Shown: one piece after another, positions 1 through 8,475 of the stretch
How positions within the stretch are numbered: the stretch's first letter is position 1
Layout: each line of letters starts with the position of its first letter
Assembly: GCF_013408145.1 (NCBI RefSeq)
Contig: NZ_JACBZI010000001.1
Coordinates: 1,533,501-1,597,500, forward strand
Reading direction: 5' to 3'
Source: Nocardioides marinus
GTDB taxonomy: Bacteria; Actinomycetota; Actinomycetes; Propionibacteriales; Nocardioidaceae
Length of the DNA stretch: 64,000 nt
Made by a program: the position numbers and the translations under genes
Notes under the pieces: generated by a model
The model's database searches: none
Told to the model about the DNA's origin: nothing
What the model saw: the letters and a program-made list of their open reading frames with translations, nothing else

Positions 1-596
1 GCGCCGACGTCGGCCTCGGGCGGGCGGCCGAGCTGGCCGCGGCCGCGCTGCTGGACACGGTGGAGGCCTGCACGGCGGCGTACGGCGCGGAGCACTGCCA
101 CCTGGCGCTCGCCGGCGACCTCGCCGACGCGGTCGCCGGCCCCGAGCTGCTCGCAGCCACCCGGGGGTGGCACGTGCACCCCCAGCGCGGCGGCGGCTTC
201 GACGAGCGGCTGGCCGCGGCCCACGCCGACGTCGCGACCAGCGGGCCGGGCCCGGTGGTGCAGGTCGGCATGGACACCCCGCAGCTCACCCCCGACCTGC
301 TGGCAGTGGTGGTGGCCGGCCTCGAGCGACACGACGCCGTGCTGGGGCCGGCCGAGGACGGCGGCTGGTGGGTGCTGGCGCTGCGCGACCCGCGCGATGC
401 CACGGTGCTCGCCGGGGTCGAGATGTCGACCGAGCACACCCACGACGACACCCTGGCCGCGCTGCGTGCCCGGGGCCTGGACGTCGGAACCGCGCCGGTG
501 CAGCGCGACGTGGACACCGTCGCCGACGCCGACCAGGTCGCCGCCGGCTGCCCCACCACCCGGTTCTCCCGGGCATGGCTGGGGGTCGAGGCATGA
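1..596 (+). CDS. DUF2064 (glycosyltransferase-like) protein, 5' end cut by window edge
   Basis: The frame is open from base 3 to the stop at 594-596, so the N-terminus lies outside the window. The visible part carries the hallmarks of the DUF2064 (TIGR04282-type) nucleotidyl/glycosyltransferase-like family: MDTPQLTPDLL around a conserved acidic patch, AEDGGWWVLAL, and HTHDDTLAALRARGL near the C-terminus. Members look like GT-A folds that bind a nucleotide sugar or nucleotide; the substrate is not known. The stop overlaps the ATG of the methyltransferase (ATGA), so the two are translationally coupled. An internal GTG at 60 exists, but homologous sequence continues upstream of it, so it is not the start. 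Confidence 0.75.
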   Translation, partial: ADVGLGRAAELAAAALLDTVEACTAAYGAEHCHLALAGDLADAVAGPELLAATRGWHVHPQRGGGFDERLAAAHADVATSGPGPVVQVGMDTPQLTPDLLAVVVAGLERHDAVLGPAEDGGWWVLALRDPRDATVLAGVEMSTEHTHDDTLAALRARGLDVGTAPVQRDVDTVADADQVAAGCPTTRFSRAWLGVEA

Positions 597-1261
597 GCCT
601 CGCCGAGGAGGTCCCGGACCTGCACGACCGCTCGTTCAGCACCCTGTTCAGCCATGCCCTGCGCGGCGTGCCCTGCCGGGTGCTCGGCCTGGACGGCGGG
701 CCCGCCGAGCTGCCCGTCCACGACTGGACACGGGAGGCCGACGCCCACGACGAGGCGCTCCTCGCCGAGTGTGTCGGCGACACGCTCGACGTCGGCTGCG
801 GGCCCGGGCGGCTCGCGCAGCGGCTCGCCGAGCGACGCGATGGGCGGGTGCTGGGCATCGACGTGGTCCCCGAGGCAGTGGCGCAGACCCGGGCGCGCGG
901 GGTGGTCGCGCTCCAGGGCAGCGTCTTCGACCCGGTCCCGCGGGAGGGCCGCTGGCACACCGTGCTGCTGGCCGACGGCAACGTCGGCATCGGCGGCGAC
1001 CCGCTCGCGCTCCTGGCCCGGTTGGGTGAGGTGGTCGCGCCCGACGGACGTGTCGTCGTGGAGCTCGCCGCTCCTGGCGTGCCCTCGACGACCCGCTGGG
1101 CGCGGCTGGAGCTGGCCGGCACCACCAGCAGGCCGTTCCGCTGGTCGGTCGTCGGCGTCGACGGGGTGCTCGGCCTGGCCCGCGCGACCGGGTGGGCGGT
1201 CACGACCCGGGCCCCGTTCGCCCCCCAGCGCTGGCTGGCCGTCCTGGAGCGACGGCCGTGA
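593..1261 (+). CDS. SAM-dependent methyltransferase
   Basis: A 222-residue class I methyltransferase. The SAM-binding motif I is LDVGCGPGRLAQRLAER (about residues 64-80), followed by the acidic end of strand 2 in VLGIDVVPEAV. The rest fits a small Rossmann-fold enzyme without extra domains. It starts at the ATG that overlaps the DUF2064 stop and ends in a GTGA overlap with the oxidoreductase gene, so it sits inside a tightly coupled operon. The substrate is unknown; the company of a glycosyltransferase-like protein and a molybdopterin enzyme suggests modification of a small metabolite or cofactor, but that is inference. Confidence 0.75.
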   Translation: MSLAEEVPDLHDRSFSTLFSHALRGVPCRVLGLDGGPAELPVHDWTREADAHDEALLAECVGDTLDVGCGPGRLAQRLAERRDGRVLGIDVVPEAVAQTRARGVVALQGSVFDPVPREGRWHTVLLADGNVGIGGDPLALLARLGEVVAPDGRVVVELAAPGVPSTTRWARLELAGTTSRPFRWSVVGVDGVLGLARATGWAVTTRAPFAPQRWLAVLERRP

Positions 1262-2409
1262 CGACCATGCCGACGGTCCGCGAGACCTCGCACCTGCGCA
1301 GCGCCGCGGTGGCCGCGCGGGTCGGGCGATGGCTCGGCATCTGCTTCGGCATCGCCTTCCTCACCGGGCTGGTCAGCCACTACGCGCAGAACCCCTCCCA
1401 GCCGATCCCCTTCCCGACCAACCCGTCGTGGGGCTACCGCCTCACCCAGGGGCTGCACGTCACCGCCGGCATCGCGTGCATCCCGCTGCTGCTGGTCAAG
1501 CTCTGGAGCGTGCTGCCGCTGCTGGTGCGCGGGCTCCCGGCCGACTGGGCCGGCCGGGCCCGTGACGGTGCCGAGCGGGCCTCCATCGCGGTGCTCGTCT
1601 CGGCCTCGGTCTTCCTGCTGGTGACCGGGCTGCTCAACTCCACCCAGTGGTACCCCTGGGACTTCTCCTTCCGCCGCAGCCACTACGCCCTGGCGTGGAT
1701 CGCCACCGGTGCCCTGCTGCTGCACCTGGCCGTCAAGCTGCCCACCATCCGTGAGGCGCTCGGGCGCGACGTCGACGACACCGCCCTGGACCGGCCCGAG
1801 GCCGTGGTCCGCGGCGGTCTGAGCCGCCGCGGCCTGCTGCGCTCGACGTGGGTCGCCGCGGGCCTGGCCGTGCTGGCCACCGCGGGCTCGACCGTCCCGT
1901 GGCTGCGGCGCGTGTCCGTCCTGGGGGTCCGTTCCGGGGACGGCCCGGGCGGGGTGCCGGTCAACCGCACCGCGGCCGCAGCCGGGGTCGAGGAGTCGGC
2001 GTCGTCACCGGCGTACCGGCTGGTGGTGGGGTACGCCGGCACCACCGTCTCCCTCACCCGCGACGACCTGCTGGCCATGCCGCAGCGCTCCGAGGAGCTG
2101 CCGATCGCGTGCGTCGAGGGGTGGAGCGCCTCGGCGGTGTGGACCGGCGTGCGGCTGCGCGACCTCCTCGACCTCGTCGACGCCCCGCGCGGGGCCGAGG
2201 TGGTGGTGACCTCGCTGCAGGAGAGGGGCGCGTTCCGCGCGACCCTGCTGCAGGGCAACTTCGCCGACGACGACCGCACCCTCGTCGCGCTCGCGCTGTC
2301 CGGCGAGCCGCTGGACCTCGACCACGGCTACCCGGCCCGCCTCATCGCGCCGAACCGGCCCGGCGTCCTGCAGACCAAGTGGCTCTCGCGGCTGGAGGCG
2401 GTCACATGA
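1258..2409 (+). CDS. Cytochrome b561-like membrane domain fused to sulfite-oxidase-type molybdopterin domain
   Basis: A 383-residue fusion. The first 180 residues hold about four membrane helices with histidines placed as in heme b proteins (LVSHYAQ at H41, GLHVTAG, SHYALAW, LLLHLAV). A twin-arginine stretch, SRRGLLRS, then precedes a hydrophobic segment (about residues 190-215). The C-terminal 150 residues match the oxidoreductase molybdopterin-binding (sulfite oxidase-like) domain, with the metal-ligand cysteine in IACVEGWS and RLIAPNRPG near the end. It probably passes electrons across the membrane from or to an external Mo site. Start is the GTG overlapping the previous stop; an ATG three codons later is possible. 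The downstream two-component pair may sense its substrate. Confidence 0.7.
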   Translation: MTTMPTVRETSHLRSAAVAARVGRWLGICFGIAFLTGLVSHYAQNPSQPIPFPTNPSWGYRLTQGLHVTAGIACIPLLLVKLWSVLPLLVRGLPADWAGRARDGAERASIAVLVSASVFLLVTGLLNSTQWYPWDFSFRRSHYALAWIATGALLLHLAVKLPTIREALGRDVDDTALDRPEAVVRGGLSRRGLLRSTWVAAGLAVLATAGSTVPWLRRVSVLGVRSGDGPGGVPVNRTAAAAGVEESASSPAYRLVVGYAGTTVSLTRDDLLAMPQRSEELPIACVEGWSASAVWTGVRLRDLLDLVDAPRGAEVVVTSLQERGAFRATLLQGNFADDDRTLVALALSGEPLDLDHGYPARLIAPNRPGVLQTKWLSRLEAVT

Positions 2410-2855
2410 GCGGCGGTGAGACGGGACGGGTGAGCCCCGGAAGGGCGGTGCTGGGCTCCGCGGGCGTGCTGCTGGCGGCGTACGGCGCATGGCTGCTGCT
2501 CTCGCGGCAGGACCTCTCCGGCAACCTCGACGTGGCCCTGTGGCTGGCCGGCGGCGTGCTCGTCCACGACGTCCTGCTCGGCTCGGTGGTGATCGTCGTG
2601 TCGTTGCTCGCCACCCGGCTGCTGCCGGCCGTGGCCAGGCCGGCTGCAGGTGCGGGCCTCGTGGTGCTCGGCAGCCTGACGGTGCTGGCCGTGCCGTTCC
2701 TCGGCGGGTTCGGGCGCGAGAACGCCCCCGACAACCCGACGCTGCTGGACCGTGACTACACCGCGGGCTACCTCGCCCTCGTCGCGACCGTCATCATCGT
2801 GGTCGTGCTGCCCGTCCTCCTCCACTCGCTGCGCGCTCGCCGGGACCAGCGCTGA
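2406..2855 (+). CDS. Small integral membrane protein
   Basis: A 149-residue protein with four predicted membrane helices (about residues 13-30, 45-68, 80-100 and 120-142) and short polar loops, including a conserved-looking FGRENAPDNPTLLDRDY stretch before the last helix. I do not recognise a named family. It is coupled on both sides by overlaps (ATGA with the oxidoreductase, TGATG with the response regulator), so it belongs to the same transcript. It could anchor or assist the molybdopterin oxidoreductase or feed a signal to the histidine kinase; neither is shown by the sequence. Confidence 0.65.
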   Translation: MSGGETGRVSPGRAVLGSAGVLLAAYGAWLLLSRQDLSGNLDVALWLAGGVLVHDVLLGSVVIVVSLLATRLLPAVARPAAGAGLVVLGSLTVLAVPFLGGFGRENAPDNPTLLDRDYTAGYLALVATVIIVVVLPVLLHSLRARRDQR

Positions 2856-3577
2856 TGGGGCGGGTGCTGGTCGTCGACGACGACGTGACCGTCCGCGAGG
2901 TGGTCGTGTCCTACCTGCGGGCCCACGGCCACGAGGTCGAGGAGACCGGTGACGGGGAGGACGCCCTGCGCCGCCTGGGACCGCCCGGCCAGGCGCCCGT
3001 CACCGGCGCGCCCGACCTCGTCGTCCTCGACCTGATGCTGCCCGGCATGGGTGGCCTGGAGGTCTGCCGCCGGCTGCGCGCGCTGCCGGACCGGCGCGCC
3101 GAGGTGCCGGTGGTGATGCTGACCGCCCTGGGCGAGGAGGGCGACCGGGTGGCGGGCCTGGAGGTCGGTGCCGACGACTACGTCACCAAGCCGTTCAGCC
3201 CCCGCGAGCTCGCGCTGCGGGTCGACTCCGTCCTGCGGCGTGCGGGCGTGGGCCAGGAGCCGGAGCCGGCGGGGGTGCTCACCGACGGCGACCTGGTGCT
3301 CGACACCTCGCGGCACGAGGTGACCAGGGCGGGGGAGACCCTCGCGCTGACGGCGCGCGAGTTCGACCTGCTGCGCTTCCTGCTCGCCCACCCCGGCACC
3401 GCGTGGTCCCGCGAGGACCTGCTGGAGCGGGTCTGGGGGTGGAGCGTCGGCGACCTGTCGACGGTGACCGTGCACGTGCGGCGGCTGCGCGAGAAGGTCG
3501 AGGCCGACCCCAAGCAGCCGACCCGGCTGGTCACGGTGTGGGGGGTCGGCTACCGCTGGGAGCCGGCTCCCGCATGA
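2855..3577 (+). CDS. OmpR/PhoB-family response regulator
   Basis: A 240-residue two-domain regulator. The receiver domain has the acidic triad DDD at residues 8-10, the phospho-acceptor Asp59 in [11 protein letters not shown], a switch Thr in [11 protein letters not shown], and the Lys in DYVTKPFSP. The C-terminal winged helix (about residues 145-238) has the typical [12 protein letters not shown] and [14 protein letters not shown] segments. It is encoded just upstream of a histidine kinase, which is its likely partner. Start is the ATG overlapping the previous stop (TGATG). Target promoters are unknown. Confidence 0.9.
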   Translation: MGRVLVVDDDVTVREVVVSYLRAHGHEVEETGDGEDALRRLGPPGQAPVTGAPDLVVLDLMLPGMGGLEVCRRLRALPDRRAEVPVVMLTALGEEGDRVAGLEVGADDYVTKPFSPRELALRVDSVLRRAGVGQEPEPAGVLTDGDLVLDTSRHEVTRAGETLALTAREFDLLRFLLAHPGTAWSREDLLERVWGWSVGDLSTVTVHVRRLREKVEADPKQPTRLVTVWGVGYRWEPAPA

Positions 3578-3590
3578 CCCAGGAGCCCCG

Positions 3591-4733
3591 ATGACCCAGG
3601 ACAAGCTGCAGATCGTCGCGATGGCGGTCGCGGCGGCGCTCGCCGTCGGCACGCTCGGGCTGGCGGCGGCCTGGGCGGTGCGCCGGCTCTCGATCGCCTG
3701 GCAGCTGGTGCTCGTCGCCGTGGTGCCGGTGCTCGGCATGCTGGCCGGCGTCCTGGTCGTGGCGCGGGCGATGTTCATCTCCGAGCACGACCTGGGCGCC
3801 CTGACCCTCGTCGCGGCCAGTGCCGCGGTGGTCTCGGTGCTGGTCGCGGTGGTCCTCTCGCGCGCGGTCGTGGTGTGGTCGCGGGGGCTGGCCGAGGAGG
3901 TGCGCCGGGTCGGGTCGTCCTCGCCGTACTCCGCCGGGCCCGCGCGCGGGCCGGCCGAGTTCCGCCGGCTCTCCGAGGAGCTGGCCGCCACGCACCACCG
4001 GCTCAAGCAGGCCCGTGAGCGCGAGGCCCGGCTGGAGGAGGCGCGCCGCGAGCTGGTCTCGTGGGTCTCCCACGACCTGCGCACGCCGCTGGCCGGGATG
4101 CGGGCGATGTCCGAGGCGCTCGAGGACGGCATGGCGGCCGACCCCGCCCGCTACCACCGGCAGATCCGCACCGAGGTCGACCGGATGAGCAGGATGGTCG
4201 ACGACCTCTTCGAGCTCTCGCGCATCCACGCCGGGGTGCTGCGCCTGGCTCCCGAGCCGGTCTCGCTGGGGGACCTGCTCAGCGAGGCTATCGCCGCAGC
4301 CGAGCCGGTCGCCGCGGCCCGCACGGTCTCGGTCGGCGGCTCGGTGGACCCCGGCCTGGAGGTGCACGCCGACCCGGGCGCGCTCTCGCGCGTGGTCGCC
4401 AACCTCGTCGGCAACGCGGTGCGGCACACCGCCCCGGGCGGACGGGTGGACGTGCAGGGTCGTGCGGTGCCGGGCGGCGGGGTGGAGATCTCGGTCAGCG
4501 ACGCCTGCGGCGGGCTGGCCGCCGAGGACCTGTCCCGCGTCTTCGACGTGGCCTGGCAGGGCAGCGCGGCCCGTACGCCGGAGCAGCAGCCCTCCTCGCG
4601 CGGAGCCGGCCTGGGGCTGGCGATCGTCGCCGGGCTCGTCGAGGCCCACGGGGGGACCGTGCGGGTCGACAACCAGCCTGCGGGCCCCGACGGCTGCGTC
4701 CCGGGCTGCCGGTTCACCGTCACCCTGCCCTGA
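3591..4733 (+). CDS. Membrane sensor histidine kinase
   Basis: A 380-residue kinase. Hydrophobic segments at about residues 8-30, 37-60 and 70-97 anchor it; there is no large extracellular loop, so sensing may occur in the membrane. The phospho-acceptor histidine is His161 in [15 protein letters not shown], followed by a HATPase domain with N box ([12 protein letters not shown]), a DACGG segment and a GLGLAIV G box. It lies 13 bases after the response regulator. The ATG at 3591 is used because the nearby ATG at 3574 is in another frame. It ends the operon. Confidence 0.9.
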   Translation: MTQDKLQIVAMAVAAALAVGTLGLAAAWAVRRLSIAWQLVLVAVVPVLGMLAGVLVVARAMFISEHDLGALTLVAASAAVVSVLVAVVLSRAVVVWSRGLAEEVRRVGSSSPYSAGPARGPAEFRRLSEELAATHHRLKQAREREARLEEARRELVSWVSHDLRTPLAGMRAMSEALEDGMAADPARYHRQIRTEVDRMSRMVDDLFELSRIHAGVLRLAPEPVSLGDLLSEAIAAAEPVAAARTVSVGGSVDPGLEVHADPGALSRVVANLVGNAVRHTAPGGRVDVQGRAVPGGGVEISVSDACGGLAAEDLSRVFDVAWQGSAARTPEQQPSSRGAGLGLAIVAGLVEAHGGTVRVDNQPAGPDGCVPGCRFTVTLP

Positions 4734-4799
4734 CCCTGTCCCGCCCCTGCCCTGACCCTGCCCCGAGCTACCGGCGTGTCGCGCGTGTCGCAGCCGCGA

Positions 4800-4815
4800 T
4801 CGAACAGGTGTTCGG
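4800..4815. promoter_or_regulatory. LexA SOS box upstream of recA
   Basis: The 16 bases TCGAACAGGTGTTCGG match the actinobacterial/Gram-positive SOS box (GAAC-N4-GTTC core in a TCGAAC...GTTCGA frame), with one outer mismatch. It lies 134 bases before the recA ATG and predicts LexA repression. The same GAACAGGTGTTC core recurs upstream of the small gene at 20218. Confidence 0.9.
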
Positions 4816-4883
4816 CTACCGTGGCGTCCACAGGCATGACGCGGAGCGGGGTTCTCCACAGTGCACGACACGCTGATCAGGCG

Positions 4884-4906
4884 TTGTCGGTGGCCCGCTC
4901 TAGCGT
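4884..4906 (+). promoter_or_regulatory. RecA-NDp (PafBC-dependent) promoter of recA
   Basis: TTGTCGGTG at 4884-4892, then eight bases, then TAGCGT at 4901-4906. This is the layout reported for the LexA-independent mycobacterial recA promoter (TTGTCRGTG-N8-TANNNT), which depends on the PafBC activator. The short gap between the two elements distinguishes it from a sigma-70 -35/-10 pair. It sits about 45 bases before the recA start. Confidence 0.8.
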
Positions 4907-4949
4907 CGTCGACGTGCCTGGCCCACGACGAGAGAAGAGGACAACACCC

Positions 4950-5993
4950 ATGGCTGGTGGAGATCGCGACAAGGCGCTGGATGCAGCGCTCGCCAACATC
5001 GAGCGGCAGTTCGGCAAGGGCTCGGTCATGCGACTGGGCGACGAGACCCGCGCCCCCCTGGAGGTGATCCCCACCGGGGCGATCGCCCTGGACGTGGCCC
5101 TCGGCCTCGGCGGTCTGCCGCGCGGCCGCGTCGTGGAGATCTACGGTCCGGAGTCCTCCGGTAAGACCACGGTGGCCCTGCACGCGGTGGCCAGCGCCCA
5201 GCGCGCCGGCGGCATCGTCGCCTTCATCGACGCCGAGCACGCGCTGGACCCGGAGTACGCGAAGAACCTCGGCGTCGACACCGACGCCCTGCTGGTCTCC
5301 CAGCCCGACTCTGGTGAGCAGGCGCTCGAGATCGCCGACATGCTGATCCGCTCGGGTGCGCTCGACCTCATCGTCATCGACTCCGTCGCCGCGCTCGTGC
5401 CGCGCGCCGAGATCGAGGGCGAGATGGGCGACAGCCACGTGGGTCTGCAGGCACGCCTGATGAGCCAGGCGCTGCGGAAGATGACCGGAGCGCTGAACAA
5501 CTCCGGCACCACCGCCATCTTCATCAACCAGCTGCGCGAGAAGATCGGCGTGATGTTCGGCTCGCCGGAGACCACCACCGGTGGTCGGGCGCTGAAGTTC
5601 TACTCCTCGGTCCGCCTCGACGTGCGTCGCATCGAGACGCTCAAGGACGGCCAGGAGATGGTGGGTAACCGCACCCGCGTCAAGGTCGTCAAGAACAAGG
5701 TGGCCCCGCCGTTCAAGCAGGCCGAGTTCGACATCATGTACGGCAAGGGCATCTCCCGCGAGGGTGGCCTCATCGACGTCGGCGTGGAGGCGGGCCTGGT
5801 CCGCAAGGCCGGCGCTTGGTACACCTACGAGGGCGACCAGCTGGGCCAGGGCAAGGAGAACGCGCGGACCTTCCTGCGCGACAACCCCGACCTGGCCAAC
5901 GAGCTGGAGAAGAAGATCCTCGAGAAGCTCGGTGTCGGCCCGACCGTCGACGCCGAGGCGCCCGCCGACCCGATCGGCGTCGACGACTTCTGA
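4950..5993 (+). CDS. recA: Recombinase RecA
   Basis: A 347-residue RecA, the usual length. It starts [20 protein letters not shown] and has Walker A (GPESSGKTT, about residues 67-75), the Walker B strand ending in [12 protein letters not shown], the L2 loop region with [20 protein letters not shown], and a typical acidic C-terminus. It forms ATP-dependent filaments on single-stranded DNA, catalyses strand exchange and triggers LexA self-cleavage. The ATG at 4950 follows AGAGAAGAGG; the frame is open further upstream but crosses the promoter elements. There is no intein. recX follows after two bases. Confidence 0.98.
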   Translation: MAGGDRDKALDAALANIERQFGKGSVMRLGDETRAPLEVIPTGAIALDVALGLGGLPRGRVVEIYGPESSGKTTVALHAVASAQRAGGIVAFIDAEHALDPEYAKNLGVDTDALLVSQPDSGEQALEIADMLIRSGALDLIVIDSVAALVPRAEIEGEMGDSHVGLQARLMSQALRKMTGALNNSGTTAIFINQLREKIGVMFGSPETTTGGRALKFYSSVRLDVRRIETLKDGQEMVGNRTRVKVVKNKVAPPFKQAEFDIMYGKGISREGGLIDVGVEAGLVRKAGAWYTYEGDQLGQGKENARTFLRDNPDLANELEKKILEKLGVGPTVDAEAPADPIGVDDF

Positions 5994-5995
5994 TC

Positions 5996-6640
5996 GTGGA
6001 GCCCGAGACCCGTCCCGCCCCTGACTGGGCGGGTGACGTCAGCCTCGGCGTCGACGCCTGGACCGGCGCACGCGAGGCCAAGCAGGCACGCGACCGCGCC
6101 CAGCCGCCACCGGAGGACCCGGTGGCGGCGGGGCCGGACGCCGACCCCGAGCAGGTCGCCCGCACGATCCTGCTCGACCAGCTGACCGGTCGCGCCCGCA
6201 GCCGCAAGGAGCTCAGCGACAAGCTGCGCTCCAAGGACGTCCCCGACGAGCTGGCGACCCGGCTGCTCGACCGGTTCGAGGAGGTCGGGCTGGTCGACGA
6301 CGAGGCCTTCGCCCGCAGCTGGGTCGCCGGTCGGCAGTCGGCCAAGGGCCTGGCACGCCGTGCGCTGGCCCAGGAGCTGCGCCGCAAGGGCGTGGACGAC
6401 GAGGTCGCCCGCGAGGCGCTCGACGAGCTCGAGCCGGAGCAGGAGGAGCAGGCCGCGCGCACCCTGGTGCGCAAGAAGCTGCGCTCCCTGAGCCGGGTCG
6501 ACGACGTCACCGCCACCAGACGGCTGGTCGGCATGCTGGCCCGCAAGGGCTACGGCTCGGGCATGGCCTTCGCCGTGGTCCGCGACGAGCTCTCCCGCGC
6601 CGGCCGAGACGACCCGACCGACGACGGCGACCTCGGCTGA
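5996..6640 (+). CDS. recX: Regulatory protein RecX
   Basis: A 214-residue RecX with the three-helix repeats of the family: a first repeat around ILLDQLTGRARSRKELSDKL, a second with LVDDEAFARSWVAGRQ, and a third ending in ARKGYGSGMAFAVV. RecX binds RecA filaments and limits their activity. The GTG at 5996 lies two bases after the recA stop, so the pair is one transcript. The first 50 residues, rich in Pro and acidic residues, are not part of the core domain. Confidence 0.93.
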   Translation: MEPETRPAPDWAGDVSLGVDAWTGAREAKQARDRAQPPPEDPVAAGPDADPEQVARTILLDQLTGRARSRKELSDKLRSKDVPDELATRLLDRFEEVGLVDDEAFARSWVAGRQSAKGLARRALAQELRRKGVDDEVAREALDELEPEQEEQAARTLVRKKLRSLSRVDDVTATRRLVGMLARKGYGSGMAFAVVRDELSRAGRDDPTDDGDLG

Positions 6641-6675
6641 TCCAGTCCCGACCCGTCCCGACCCCTCAGTCCCGC

Positions 6676-6703
6676 CGAGCCGGCGTATCAGTACGCCGGT
6701 TCG
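6676..6703. repeat. Dispersed palindrome, copy 1 (terminator-like)
   Basis: Twelve-base arms (CGAGCCGGCGTA and TACGCCGGTTCG, one G-U pair) around TCAG. It lies just after recX. The same core recurs at 9640-9671 and 36845-36874, each time next to a gene's 3' end. It would fold into a strong RNA hairpin, though no long U tract follows. Confidence 0.8.
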
Positions 6704-6722
6704 ACCCCATGAGGCCGGGAGT

Positions 6723-6761
6723 GGAGTGCTGGTGACACGGCATGCGTGTCACCAGCACTCC
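6723..6761. terminator. Perfect 16-bp stem hairpin between convergent genes
   Basis: GGAGTGCTGGTGACAC at 6723-6738 and its exact reverse complement at 6746-6761 enclose a 7-base loop (GGCATGC). It stands between recX and the oppositely oriented hydrolase gene, so it probably ends transcription from both sides. It follows the copy 1 palindrome by 20 bases, giving two hairpins in one 150-base junction. Confidence 0.75.
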
Positions 6762-6792
6762 GCACTCCAATCGCGCTGTCCTCGGCCCGACC

Positions 6793-7605
6793 TCAGGCCA
6801 TCTCGCCCACCCAGGTGATCACCTGGTCGGCGACCCGTTCCCAGCCGTGGTCCAGCATCACGTCGTGCCCGATGCCGGGGACGACGACGGCCTCGGTGCC
6901 CCAGGCGGCCGCGGTCGCCTCGACGTCGGCGACGCGGAAGATCGTGTCGTCGGCCGCGCCGAGGACGCGGACCTGCGTCGCGCGCGGGCCCCGGCCCGTC
7001 GCCGGCCGCGGACGGTCAAGGGCCAGCATGTCGAGGAACGCGCGGAACGACTCACCGTGCAGCCGGGACTGCACGGCCGCCACGACGGCGTCGTCGGTGT
7101 CGGCGGAGAGGAACATCCGGCGTACGTGCTCGGCCTCCACGACCAGCATCCCGAGGTCACGACGCACGTTCGCCCGCAGGAAGGTCGCCGTCCGCTGCCG
7201 GGCGGTGTCGGCGGTGACCCGCCAGACCCCGGCCGGGGGCATGGAGGCGAGCAGCACGGCGCCGCCGAGCGCCGGTCGGTCCAGGCGACCCACCAGGTGC
7301 TGCACGACACCGCCGCCCATCGAGTGCCCCACCACGACCGGCGGCGGACCACCGGCGGGCAGACCGCGCAGCACCTCGACCACCGAGTCCACGTAGTCCC
7401 GCAACCGCGGTCCGTGCCGCAGCGAGCGGAGCCGGTCGGCGTCGAGGCGGTCGCCGTGCGCCGGCAGGTCCGGGGTCGTGACCTGCAGGCCGGCCTGCTC
7501 CAGCCGCTGGGCGAACCCGTCGCGCCAGCACCACGCGCCGTGCCAGGCGCCGTGGACGAGGACGACGTGCGGAGAGGAGGTATCGGCGCTGCTCATGGCT
7601 GACAT
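6793..7605 (-). CDS. Alpha/beta hydrolase
   Basis: A 270-residue hydrolase of the esterase/salicylate-esterase-like group. It has the oxyanion-hole segment HGAWHGAWCW near residue 20, the nucleophile elbow GHSMGG (about residue 92), an acidic residue in VLGAADDTIF and a C-terminal His in PGIGHDVMLDHG, a complete catalytic triad. No signal peptide is visible. Start is the ATG at 7605 or the one three codons in (7596). The start lies only nine bases from the divergent ppk2 start, so both transcripts are probably leaderless or nearly so. Confidence 0.85.
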   Translation of the reverse strand: MSAMSSADTSSPHVVLVHGAWHGAWCWRDGFAQRLEQAGLQVTTPDLPAHGDRLDADRLRSLRHGPRLRDYVDSVVEVLRGLPAGGPPPVVVGHSMGGGVVQHLVGRLDRPALGGAVLLASMPPAGVWRVTADTARQRTATFLRANVRRDLGMLVVEAEHVRRMFLSADTDDAVVAAVQSRLHGESFRAFLDMLALDRPRPATGRGPRATQVRVLGAADDTIFRVADVEATAAAWGTEAVVVPGIGHDVMLDHGWERVADQVITWVGEMA

Positions 7606-7614
7606 GATGGCGCA

Positions 7615-8475
7615 GTGATCCAGCACCACCTGCGCGTCCCACCCGGCCCGGTCGACCTGGGGGAGTGGGCCACCGACGCCACCCCCGGCTTCGACGGCGA
7701 CAAGGAGGAGGGCAAGGCGGCCCTCGAGGAGGTCGGTCAGGAGCTCTCCGAGCTGCAGGAGCGTCTCTTCGCCGAGGGGCGGGTGGCCGACGACGTCGAG
7801 GAGCGCGAGGGTCGGGGGGTCCTCCTGGTCCTCCAGGGCATGGACACCTCGGGCAAGGGCGGCGTGGTGCGCCACACCGTCGGGCTCGTGGACCCCCAGG
7901 GCGTCGACATCACCGCCTTCAAGAAGCCGACCGAGGAGGAGCTGGGCCACCACTTCCTGTGGCGCATCCGCAAGGCCCTGCCGGGCCGGGGCCGGATCGG
8001 GGTCTTCGACCGGTCCCACTACGAGGACGTCCTCATCGCGCGGGTGCGCGAGCTGGCCGAGCCCGACGTCATCGAGCAGCGCTACGACGAGATCAACGAG
8101 TTCGAGGCCGAGGTGCTCGGCTCCGGCGTCCGGGTGCTCAAGGTGATGCTGCACGTCTCGCCGGAGACCCAGAAGGAGCGCCTGCTCGAGCGCCTGGACC
8201 GTCACGACAAGCACTGGAAGTTCAACCCCGGCGACATCGACGAGCGCCAGAGATGGGGTGACTACCAGCGGGCCTACGAGGTCGCGCTGGAGCGCACCAA
8301 CACCGAGGTCGCGCCCTGGCACGTCGTGCCGGCCGACCGCAAGTGGTACCGCAACCTCGCCGTCGCGATGCTGCTGCGCCAGACCCTGCAGACGATGGCC
8401 CCCACCTGGCCGCGAGTCGACCTCGACGTCGAGGAGCAGCGCCGGCGGCTCGAGGAGGAGGACCCCCTCTCGTGA
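7615..8475 (+). CDS. ppk2: Polyphosphate kinase 2 family protein
   Basis: A 286-residue one-domain PPK2. It has Walker A GMDTSGKGG (about residues 75-83), the lid-side FKKPTEEELGHHFLWR, and Walker B FDRSHYEDVLIARV (about residues 130-143). PPK2 enzymes move phosphate between polyphosphate and nucleotides; the length and single domain fit class I or III enzymes that phosphorylate NDP or NMP, and sequence reading alone cannot choose. Start is GTG at 7615. It overlaps the HipA-like gene by GTGA, so the three genes to 9633 are one transcript. Confidence 0.9.
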   Translation: MIQHHLRVPPGPVDLGEWATDATPGFDGDKEEGKAALEEVGQELSELQERLFAEGRVADDVEEREGRGVLLVLQGMDTSGKGGVVRHTVGLVDPQGVDITAFKKPTEEELGHHFLWRIRKALPGRGRIGVFDRSHYEDVLIARVRELAEPDVIEQRYDEINEFEAEVLGSGVRVLKVMLHVSPETQKERLLERLDRHDKHWKFNPGDIDERQRWGDYQRAYEVALERTNTEVAPWHVVPADRKWYRNLAVAMLLRQTLQTMAPTWPRVDLDVEEQRRRLEEEDPLS

